Shown one piece after another: positions 50,495-57,942 of a stretch of 64,000 nucleotides of DNA (positions are counted from its first letter, which is position 1; every line of letters begins with the position of its first letter). The notes beneath the pieces are model-generated. The model did not search any database. It saw only the letters and a program-made list of their open reading frames with translations, and was not told the origin of the DNA. The stretch comes from Bradyrhizobium mercantei (lineage in GTDB: Bacteria; Pseudomonadota; Alphaproteobacteria; Rhizobiales; Xanthobacteraceae). The stretch is taken from contig NZ_MKFI01000005.1 of the NCBI RefSeq assembly GCF_001982635.1, positions 454,479-518,478 of the forward strand, read 5' to 3'. The position numbers and the translations under genes were made by a program.

Positions 50495-53287
50495 CTACGC
50501 CGCCGGCTTCGCCGCCTGGTCCTCGCTCGACAACAGATGCAGCAGCGCGCTCTTGATCGCGGCCTGGCGGGTCGGCGCGGTGACCTGGGCGCCGAGCAGA
50601 TCGGTGACATAGAACACGTCGCGGGCGCGCTCGCCGAAGGTCGCGACATGGGCGGAGGCGATGTTGAGGTTGAGCTTCGAGATCGCGGTGGTGAGCTGGT
50701 ACAGCAGGCCGGGGCGGTCGAGGCCGGAGACCTCGATCACGGTGTAGCGGTCGGACCACTGGTTGTTGATGGTCACTTCGGGCTCGACGATGAACGGCCG
50801 CGCCTTGCTGCGCACCGCGCGCTTGGCCACTGCCTCGGGCAGCCGGAGCTTGCCTTCCAGCACCTGCTCGATCATCTCGCCGATCCGCGTCGCGCGGCGG
50901 CCCTCGTCATCGTCGCGATCGTATTCGCGCGAGATCGAGATGGTGTCGAGCGCACGGCCGTCGGTCGTGGTGTAGATCTGCGCGTCGACGATGTTGGCGC
51001 CGGCCGACGCGCAGGCCCCCGCGATGATCGACAGCAGCCAGGGGTGGTCGGTCGCCAGAATCGTCAGCTCGGTGACCGCGCGGATCTCGTCGAAGCCGAC
51101 ATTGATCGCAAGCTTGTGGCCGGCCTGCTCGCTGGCGCGGATGAAGCGCGCCTGGCGGATCTTGCGTTGCAGCTCGACCTTGAGCCAGTAGGCCGGATAA
51201 TGCCGGCCGATATAGGCGTTGAGCTCCGCCTCGGGCCATTCGGTGAAGGCGCGGCGGAATTCGGCCTGCGCTACCGCGATGCGCTGGGCGCGGTTCACTT
51301 CCGAGAAGCCGCCGGTCAAGACCGGCTCGGTCTCGTAATACAGCGTGCGCAGCAGTTGCGCCTTCCAGCCGTTCCACACGCCCGGGCCGACGCCGCGGAT
51401 ATCGGCGGTGGTCAGGATCGTCAGCAGCTTCATCTGCTCGACCGACTGCACCACGGCGGCGAAATTCTCGATGGTCTTGCGGTCCGACAAGTCGCGCGAT
51501 TGCGCGACCGTCGACATCGTCAAATGTTCCTCGATCAGCCAGGCCACCAGCTCGGTGTCGGCGGCGGAGAAGCCAAGGCGCGGGCACAGCCGCCGTGCCA
51601 CCTTGGCGCCGGCGATCGAGTGATCTTCCGGCCGGCCCTTGGCGATGTCGTGCAGCAGGGTCGCGATATAGATCACCGGGCGGTGTTCGGGGCGGATCTT
51701 GCGGAACAGGTCGCTTGCGACCGTGAACTCCTCGTTGCCGCCGCGCTCGATGTCCTGCAGGTAGCCGATGCAGCGCAGCAGATGCTCGTCCACCGTATAG
51801 TGGTGGTACATGTTGAACTGCATCATCGACACGATCTTGCCGAAGGCGCGGATGAAGTGGCCGAGCACGCCGGTCTCGTTCATCCGCCGCAGCACCACCT
51901 CCGCATTGTCGGAGGTCAGGATCTCCATGAACAACCGGTTGGCTTCGTCGTTCTCGCGGAGCTGGGTGTTGATCAGCTTCAGCGAGCGCGTCACCGTGCG
52001 CATCGCATCGGGATGGAAGGCGAGGTTGTTCTGCTGCGCGAGGCGGAAGATCCGGATCAGATTGACCGGATCGTGCTTGAACACGTCGGGTGCGGCGAGG
52101 TTGATGCGGTTGTTGTCGACGATGAAGTCGTCGCTGCCGGCCAGGCGCCGCCGCTTGGTGCCGGGCCGCAGCCGCGCCACCATCCGGCTCAGCACCGGCG
52201 CCGGCTTGTTGTGCTCCTCCTCGAGCTTGGCGCACAGGATCGCGGTGAGGTCGCCGACGTCCTTGGCGATCAGGAAGTAGTGCTTCATGAAGCGCTCGAC
52301 GTCCTGCATGCCGGGATGCGAGGTGTAGCCGAGGCGGACCGCGATCTCGCGCTGCATGTCGAACGACAGCCGCTCCTCGGCGCGCCCGGCGAAAAAGTGC
52401 AGGTTGCAGCGCACCGACCACAGGAAATCGGCGCAGCGGCGGAAGGTGCGATACTCCTGCGCGTCGAACACGCCGCGTTCCAGGAGCTCGTCGGTCTCGC
52501 GCACGCGGTAGACGTATTTGGCGATCCAGAACAGCGTGTGCAGGTCGCGCAGGCCGCCCTTGCCGTCCTTGACGTTGGGCTCGACCAGGTAGCGCGACTG
52601 GCCGGCGCGGCGATGCCGCTCCTCACGCTCGGCGAGTTTTGCGGTGACGAATTCCGACGCAGTGCCCTGCACGACTTCCTTGTCGAAGCGCTCGACCAAC
52701 TCGTCATAGAGTGGCTGGTCGCCGGTCAGGAAGCGCGTCTCCAGGATCGCAGTGCGGATCGTCATGTCGCCGCGTGCCTGGCGGATCGATTCATCGACCG
52801 AGCGGGTGGCGTGGCCGACCTTCAGCCCCATGTCCCAGAGACAATAGAGAATGGCTTCGGCGACCTGCTCGCCCCAGGCGGTCTGCTTGTACGGCAGGAT
52901 GAACAACAGGTCGATGTCGGATTCCGGCGCCATCAGCCCGCGGCCATAGCCGCCGGTCGCGACCACGGCCATGCGCTCGGCACCGGAGGGGATCGGCGAG
53001 TGGTAGAGATGCCTCGTCGCCGCGGCGTAGAGGATGCGGATGATCTCGTCCTGCACGAAGCAGAGTCGTTCGGCGCAGCGGCGGCCGTGACGGTCCTTCA
53101 GCAACAGTGCCTGCGCCGTGGCGCGCGCCGCGATCAGCTCGGCCTTGAGCAGCTGGGCCATCGCGGCGCGGAACTGATCCTCGCGGCCGGCATGCTGTTC
53201 GGCCAGTTCATTGACCGCCGCGGTGATCCGCTCGGTCTCGAAACGATCATCCGCTTCAGGGCGGGCCTCGGCTACGACGCTGTCCAT
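50495..53287 (-). CDS. glnD: [Protein-PII] uridylyltransferase/uridylyl-removing enzyme
   Basis: 930 residues. Nucleotidyltransferase domain with GGYGRGLMAPESDIDLL (112-128), a middle GlnD-type helical domain, an HD domain (LLHDIAKGRPEDHSIAGAKV) for uridylyl removal, and two C-terminal ACT domains (LTILATDHPWLLSIIAGACA and IEVSGLDRPGLLYQLTTAI). It senses glutamine and modifies PII proteins, tuning nitrogen assimilation. It lies near mutS, a neighbour in many Rhizobiales, but here an ABC transporter block lies between them. Confidence 0.95.
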   Translation of the reverse strand: MDSVVAEARPEADDRFETERITAAVNELAEQHAGREDQFRAAMAQLLKAELIAARATAQALLLKDRHGRRCAERLCFVQDEIIRILYAAATRHLYHSPIPSGAERMAVVATGGYGRGLMAPESDIDLLFILPYKQTAWGEQVAEAILYCLWDMGLKVGHATRSVDESIRQARGDMTIRTAILETRFLTGDQPLYDELVERFDKEVVQGTASEFVTAKLAEREERHRRAGQSRYLVEPNVKDGKGGLRDLHTLFWIAKYVYRVRETDELLERGVFDAQEYRTFRRCADFLWSVRCNLHFFAGRAEERLSFDMQREIAVRLGYTSHPGMQDVERFMKHYFLIAKDVGDLTAILCAKLEEEHNKPAPVLSRMVARLRPGTKRRRLAGSDDFIVDNNRINLAAPDVFKHDPVNLIRIFRLAQQNNLAFHPDAMRTVTRSLKLINTQLRENDEANRLFMEILTSDNAEVVLRRMNETGVLGHFIRAFGKIVSMMQFNMYHHYTVDEHLLRCIGYLQDIERGGNEEFTVASDLFRKIRPEHRPVIYIATLLHDIAKGRPEDHSIAGAKVARRLCPRLGFSAADTELVAWLIEEHLTMSTVAQSRDLSDRKTIENFAAVVQSVEQMKLLTILTTADIRGVGPGVWNGWKAQLLRTLYYETEPVLTGGFSEVNRAQRIAVAQAEFRRAFTEWPEAELNAYIGRHYPAYWLKVELQRKIRQARFIRASEQAGHKLAINVGFDEIRAVTELTILATDHPWLLSIIAGACASAGANIVDAQIYTTTDGRALDTISISREYDRDDDEGRRATRIGEMIEQVLEGKLRLPEAVAKRAVRSKARPFIVEPEVTINNQWSDRYTVIEVSGLDRPGLLYQLTTAISKLNLNIASAHVATFGERARDVFYVTDLLGAQVTAPTRQAAIKSALLHLLSSEDQAAKPAA

Positions 53288-53485
53288 ACGTTCATCCGAT
53301 ATCGGACGGAGCTGTTGCTGTCACTGACCAAAGTATGACGACAGCAGCTCCATGCTCTCTCAATGGCGCTTCGAGCAAGATCGTTCTCGCGCCATCTCGT
53401 AAAGGGTAGAGATTTTCTCGTTGACCGCAAGGCTAACTCATTGAAATAAAAGATTGTTTCTTAAGTCTCTGGAGGAGATCGACGA

Positions 53486-54460
53486 ATGCATAAATTTTCC
53501 CGGCGCGCCTTCGCTGCGCTTTTCGCGGTCTCGACATTGCTGCCCGGCACAGCGCTCGCCGCCGACGCGCTGAAGGAGATCCGGATCGACTGGGCGACCT
53601 ACAATCCGGTGTCGATGGTGCTGAAGCAAAAGGGCCTCCTGGAGAAGGAATTCGCCAAGGACGGCATCAGCATCGTCTGGGTGCAGTCGGCCGGCTCCAA
53701 CAAGGCGCTCGAATTCCTCAACGCCGGTTCGATTGATCTCGGCTCGACTGCGGGCTCGGCCGCGCTGGTCGCCCGGATCAACGGCAACCCGATCAAGTCG
53801 ATCTATGTCTATTCGCGTCCCGAATGGACCGCGCTGGTCACCACCAAGGACTCCAAGATCGCCTCCGTCGCCGATCTCAAGGGCAAGCGCGTGGCGGTGA
53901 CCCGCGGCACCGATCCGCACATCTTCCTGGTCCGCGCGCTGCTCGGCGCCGGTCTCACCGAAAAGGACATCACGCCGGTGCTGTTGCAGCACGCCGATGG
54001 CAAGACCGCGCTGATCCGCGGCGACGTCGACGCCTGGGCCGGCCTCGATCCGATGATGGCGCAGGCGGAGGTCGAGGAGGGCGCCAGACTGTTCTACCGC
54101 AAGGCCGACGCCAACACCTGGGGCATCCTCAATGTCCGCGAGGAGTTTTTGAAGGCGCATCCGGATATCGTCCGCCGCGTGCTTGCGACCTATGAAGAAG
54201 CGCGCAAATATTCGCTGGCCAACTATGACGAGCTGAAGAAGACCTTCATCGCGGTGACGAAACTGCCGGACGCGGTGGTCGACAAGCAGCTCAAGGAGCG
54301 CACCGAGCTGACCCACAGCCGGATCGGCGCGCCACAGCGCGAGTCGATCCTCGCCGCCGGTCTCGCCTTGCAGCAGGCCGGCGTGATCGACGCCAAGACC
54401 GACGTGAAGGCCGCGCTGGACGCGTTGATCGACGATCAGGTCCCGCTGCCGACGAACTAG
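53486..54460 (+). CDS. ABC transporter substrate-binding protein, sulfonate/nitrate type (SsuA-like)
   Basis: 324 residues. SD GGAGGAG lies before ATG 53486. A signal peptide ends near ALAADALKE. It is a NMT1/SsuA-like binding protein: IRIDWATYNPVSMVLKQKGL, GSNKALEFLNAGSIDLGSTA and KGKRVAVTRGTDPHIFLVRA. The likely ligand is an alkanesulfonate, taurine or related compound. It heads an operon with the permease and ATPase, separated from the permease by a palindrome of 160 bases. Confidence 0.9.
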   Translation: MHKFSRRAFAALFAVSTLLPGTALAADALKEIRIDWATYNPVSMVLKQKGLLEKEFAKDGISIVWVQSAGSNKALEFLNAGSIDLGSTAGSAALVARINGNPIKSIYVYSRPEWTALVTTKDSKIASVADLKGKRVAVTRGTDPHIFLVRALLGAGLTEKDITPVLLQHADGKTALIRGDVDAWAGLDPMMAQAEVEEGARLFYRKADANTWGILNVREEFLKAHPDIVRRVLATYEEARKYSLANYDELKKTFIAVTKLPDAVVDKQLKERTELTHSRIGAPQRESILAAGLALQQAGVIDAKTDVKAALDALIDDQVPLPTN

Positions 54461-54470
54461 CTCCGCCTTC

Positions 54471-54630
54471 ACCCTCCCCTGGAGGGGGAGGGTCGACGCG
54501 AATGAAATGAGCGGCGGGGTGGGGTGGAGGTCTCTCCACTCGAGCAGTGCCCGTGTTGAGAGATCACCCCACCTCGGTTCGCATTTCATGCGAACCGATC
54601 CTCCCCCTCCAGGGGAGGATAAGAGGTCAT
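54471..54630. repeat. Long palindrome (CCCTCCCCTGGAGGGG type), copy 1
   Basis: ACCCTCCCCTGGAGGGGGAG and GGGGTGGGGTG at the left pair with CACCCCACCTCG and CCTCCCCCTCCAGGGGAGG at the right, with ATGCGAACCGATCC-type spacer. A second copy lies at 56874-57041. It separates the binding-protein gene from the permease gene. Confidence 0.85.
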
Positions 54631-54671
54631 CGCCCCCACCTTGCAATCCCGTCAGAAGAATAGTTCTTGCT

Positions 54672-55514
54672 ATGGCCATGACCGTTGACCTGCCCGCGCT
54701 GGAACAGACGGCCGCGCCGCGTGCGGCGCCGGCGCGGTGGTCGCGGTATGCGCGGCCGGCGCTCGGGCTTCTGGTGCCGGTCGTGTGTGCGCTGGGCTGG
54801 GAACTCGTCGTTGGCCTCGGCTATTCCAACGGCCGCCTGGTGCCGCCGCCGTCAAAAGTGTTTCAGACCATCGTCGAGCTCGCCAGAAGCGGCGAACTGG
54901 CGCGGCATATTCTGGCGACGCTGTGGCGGGTCGGTGCGGGCTTTGCGCTCGGCGTGATCGCCGGCACCATCATGGGCGCGATCTCCGGCTACTGGGATTT
55001 CGCCAAGCGCCTGCTTGATCCAACGGTGCAGGCCTTGCGTGCGATCCCCTCGCTCGCCTGGGTGCCGCTGTTCGTGCTCTGGCTCGGCATCTTCGAGACC
55101 TCGAAGGTCGCGCTGATCGCGGTCGGCGTGTTCTTTCCGATCTATCTCGGCGTGATGGGCGCGATCCTCTCGGTCGATCGCAAGATCGTCGAGGTCGGCC
55201 GCGTGTTCCGCCTGTCCGGGCCCGCCATGATCCGCCGCATCCTGTTGCCGGCCGTGCTGCCGGCCTATGTGGTGGCGCTGCGGGTCGGTCTTGGCCTGGG
55301 CTGGATGTTCGTGGTCGCGGCCGAACTGATCGGCGCCTCCGAAGGGCTCGGCTATCTCCTGCTCGACGGTCAGCAGCTCGGCAAGCCGGCGCAGATCCTC
55401 GCCGCGATCGTGATCTTCGCGATCCTCGGCAAGCTGACCGACTGGCTGATCGAGGTCGCCGCCGCGCCGCTGCTGCGCTGGCAGGACGCGTTCGGCGCGC
55501 GGGGAGGCCGGTGA
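54672..55514 (+). CDS. ABC transporter permease (SsuC-like)
   Basis: 280 residues from ATG 54672, directly after the palindrome. About six helices with the EAA loop near FPIYLGVMGAILSVDRKIV, as in NitT/TauT-type permeases. The N-terminus has a short cytoplasmic alanine/arginine-rich tail. TGATG overlap links it to the ATPase gene. An upstream extension from 54507 runs through the palindrome and is not coding. Confidence 0.9.
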   Translation: MAMTVDLPALEQTAAPRAAPARWSRYARPALGLLVPVVCALGWELVVGLGYSNGRLVPPPSKVFQTIVELARSGELARHILATLWRVGAGFALGVIAGTIMGAISGYWDFAKRLLDPTVQALRAIPSLAWVPLFVLWLGIFETSKVALIAVGVFFPIYLGVMGAILSVDRKIVEVGRVFRLSGPAMIRRILLPAVLPAYVVALRVGLGLGWMFVVAAELIGASEGLGYLLLDGQQLGKPAQILAAIVIFAILGKLTDWLIEVAAAPLLRWQDAFGARGGR

Positions 55515-56299
55515 TGCTCGCACTCAAAGACGTCGGCAAGACCTATCCGAACGGCGTCCACGCGCTGGAACGCTTCTCGGCGGAGATCCCGCCGGGCGAG
55601 ATCATCGCCATCATCGGCGGCTCCGGTTGCGGCAAGTCGACCTTGCTGCGCGCCATCGCCGGGCTCGATCGCGCCAGCGCCGGCAGCGTGACGCTCGACA
55701 ATGCCGTCATCACCTCGCCGCACGCCAAGATCGGCATCATCTTCCAGGAGCCGCGGCTTTTGCCCTGGCTCAGCGTCGCCGACAATATCGGCTTCGGCCT
55801 CGCCGACCTGCCGGCCGATATCAGGCGCGAGCGGGTCGCATCGGCGCTGGCCCGCGTCGGCCTCACTGATAAGGCCTCAGCCTGGCCGCGCGAACTCTCC
55901 GGCGGACAGGCGCAGCGGGTCGCGATCGCCCGCGCGCTGGTGCCGCAGCCGGAAGTGCTGCTGCTCGACGAACCGTTCTCGGCACTCGATGCCTTCACCC
56001 GGCGCGATTTGCAGGATCATCTGCTCGATCTCTGGGCCGACGCGCGGCCGACCCTGATCCTGGTCACCCACGACGTCGACGAGGCCGTGGTGCTCGCCGA
56101 CCGCGTGCTGGTGATGCGGCCGCGGCCCGGCCGGCTGTTCGAGACGATCACCATCAACCTGGCGCGGCCGCGCGACCGCAAATCGGAGCTGTTCGATACC
56201 TTCAAGCGCCGCGTGCTGACCGCGCTCGACCGCTCGCTGGACCGTTCGGTGCGTGACGTCACCGACAAATCCAGCGCCGGCGAGGCGATGTGGTGGTGA
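55514..56299 (+). CDS. ABC transporter ATP-binding protein (SsuB-like)
   Basis: 261 residues. GTG 55511 or ATG 55514; the ATG fits GGAGG at 55503. Walker A GGSGCGKST, LSGGQAQRVAIARALVPQ signature, Walker B LLLLDEPFSALDAFTRRD and the THDVDEAVVLADRVLVM switch region, as in NitT/TauT ATPases. It drives uptake through the adjacent permease. An OsmC gene follows in the same direction after 57 bases. Confidence 0.92.
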   Translation: MLALKDVGKTYPNGVHALERFSAEIPPGEIIAIIGGSGCGKSTLLRAIAGLDRASAGSVTLDNAVITSPHAKIGIIFQEPRLLPWLSVADNIGFGLADLPADIRRERVASALARVGLTDKASAWPRELSGGQAQRVAIARALVPQPEVLLLDEPFSALDAFTRRDLQDHLLDLWADARPTLILVTHDVDEAVVLADRVLVMRPRPGRLFETITINLARPRDRKSELFDTFKRRVLTALDRSLDRSVRDVTDKSSAGEAMWW

Positions 56300-56356
56300 C
56301 ATCGGCACTCCAAGGCCTTACATCGGAATAAAGAAAAACAGCCGGGAGACAAGACC

Positions 56357-56866
56357 ATGGACTCCGCCGAACTCCGCGCAATGCAGGCTCCGATCAAGGA
56401 GCGTTACAAGACCGACCCCCAGGCCGCCGTGATCACGTTGAAGGCCAAGGGCAAGATCGACAACGAAAGCCTGTCCTGCAAGGTCGAAACCGGCCGCGCG
56501 CTCGCGGTCGCCGGCCTGCATCCCGCCACCGGCGGCTCCGGGCTCGAGCTCTGCTCCGGCGACATGCTGCTGGAGGCGCTGGTCGCCTGCGCCGGCGTCA
56601 CGCTGAAATCGGTCGCAACCGCGGTCGAAGTGCCGCTGAAGGTCGGCAACGTGTTCGCCGAGGGCGATCTGGATTTCCGCGGCACGCTCGGCGTCGACAA
56701 GGAGGCCCCGGTCGGCTTCCGCGAGATCCGCCTCCGCTTCGACGTCGGCACCGACGCGCCGCAGGACAAGCTCGACCTCCTGCTGAAGCTCACGGAGCGC
56801 TATTGCGTGGTCTATCAGACCATCAAGAACGGCCCGAAGGTGACGGTGACGATGCAACGGGTGTGA
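56357..56866 (+). CDS. OsmC-family peroxiredoxin-like protein
   Basis: 169 residues. OsmC/Ohr fold with the two redox cysteines in LVACAGVTLKS and ERYCVVYQT. Such proteins reduce organic hydroperoxides by a dithiol mechanism in the cytosol. It follows the SsuB-like gene by 57 bases and may be cotranscribed. Linkage of OsmC to sulfonate transport is not obvious. Confidence 0.88.
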   Translation: MDSAELRAMQAPIKERYKTDPQAAVITLKAKGKIDNESLSCKVETGRALAVAGLHPATGGSGLELCSGDMLLEALVACAGVTLKSVATAVEVPLKVGNVFAEGDLDFRGTLGVDKEAPVGFREIRLRFDVGTDAPQDKLDLLLKLTERYCVVYQTIKNGPKVTVTMQRV

Positions 56867-56873
56867 TCGCTCT

Positions 56874-57041
56874 TACCCTCCCCTGGAGGGGGAGGGTCGT
56901 CTCGCATCGCAAGATGCGAGGCGGGGTGGGGTGACGGTCCCTCAACCCGATCAGTCTTCCGTGCTGAGAGATCACCCCACCTCGTTTCGCATTCCGCTGC
57001 GCTGCATGCGAACCGATCCTCCCCCTCCAGGGGAGGATAAG
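56874..57041. repeat. Long palindrome (CCCTCCCCTGGAGGGG type), copy 2
   Basis: Same arms as 54471-54630 (ACCCTCCCCTGGAGGGGGAG and CCTCCCCCTCCAGGGGAGG), with a different inner part. It follows the OsmC stop and precedes the membrane-protein gene, so it may act as an intra-operon attenuator or terminator. Confidence 0.85.
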
Positions 57042-57051
57042 AAAAGAAGAA

Positions 57052-57849
57052 ATGTCCCCCGAACTCCACTTCATCCTGCTCCTCGTGCTGCGCATGGCGG
57101 TTGCGGCCGCGTTCGTGGTCTCTGCGTCCATCATCACGGAGCGGTCGGGGCCGGTGATCGGCGCGCTGATCGCAACCCTGCCGATCTCGGCCGGGCCGTC
57201 GTACACCTTCCTCGCGCTTGACCATGACGCCGCCTTCATCGCCGAGGGCGCGCTGTCGAGCCTGCCGGTCAATGCGGCGACGATCTTCATGGGCCTCACC
57301 TATGCGGTGCTGGCGCAGCGCTTCAGCATGTGGATCAGCGCAGGAAGCGCGATCGCGTTGTGGCTCGTGCTCGGCACCATCATCCGTCAGTTCGCCTGGA
57401 CGCTGGCCGGCGGGCTGATCCTCAATGCGATTGCCTTTGCGATCTGCATTCCGCTGCTGAAGCCGTATCGGCACGTCGCCAGGATGCCGCTGATTGCGCG
57501 GCGCTGGTACGACATTCCGCTGCGCGCCGCGCTCGTCGCGAGCCTGGTCGGCACCGTGGTCACCGCCTCGACCTGGGTCGGCCCGCGCGTCACCGGCGTG
57601 ATCGCGCTGTTTCCGATCGTGTTCTCCTCGATGATGCTGATCCTGCATCCGCGGATCGGCGGCCCCGCCACCGCTGCCGTGCTCGCCAACAGCGCCTGGG
57701 GCCTGCTCGGCTTCGGCCTCGGCATCGCCGTGCTGCACGTCGCGGTCGCGCAATTCGGCTCGGCCGTAGGCCTGTGCTGCGCACTCGCCACCTGCATCGT
57801 GTGGAATCTGGCGCTGTGGCAACTCGGGCGGAGGAAGGCGAAGGCGTAG
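57052..57849 (+). CDS. Polytopic membrane protein of unknown function
   Basis: 265 residues with about eight hydrophobic segments. The two halves show similar motifs: ERSGPVIGALIATLPISAGP in the first and GPRVTGVIALFPIVFSSMM in the second, suggesting an internal duplication and a transporter-like inverted topology. No named family is certain. It starts 10 bases after the palindrome and continues the OsmC-SsuB direction. It ends at another palindrome. Confidence 0.6.
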   Translation: MSPELHFILLLVLRMAVAAAFVVSASIITERSGPVIGALIATLPISAGPSYTFLALDHDAAFIAEGALSSLPVNAATIFMGLTYAVLAQRFSMWISAGSAIALWLVLGTIIRQFAWTLAGGLILNAIAFAICIPLLKPYRHVARMPLIARRWYDIPLRAALVASLVGTVVTASTWVGPRVTGVIALFPIVFSSMMLILHPRIGGPATAAVLANSAWGLLGFGLGIAVLHVAVAQFGSAVGLCCALATCIVWNLALWQLGRRKAKA

Positions 57850-57854
57850 ACCGC

Positions 57855-57935
57855 GTAGGGTGGGTTAGCGAAGCGTAACCCACCGCTTTTCTCGCCGCGA
57901 CAATGGTGGGTTACGCCTTCGGCTAACCACCCTAC
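57855..57935. repeat. Palindromic repeat (GTAGGGTGGGTTAGC type)
   Basis: GTAGGGTGGGTTAGCGAAGC and GTAACCCACC pair with GGTGGGTTACGCC and GGCTAACCACCCTAC. It lies between convergent genes (membrane protein and mutS) and may serve as a bidirectional terminator. Confidence 0.85.
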
Positions 57936-57942
57936 GGCACCG

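Noticed and set aside
50453..53338. 961-codon plus-strand open frame
   Set aside because: Antisense of glnD; composition is typical of shadow frames and no domain is present.
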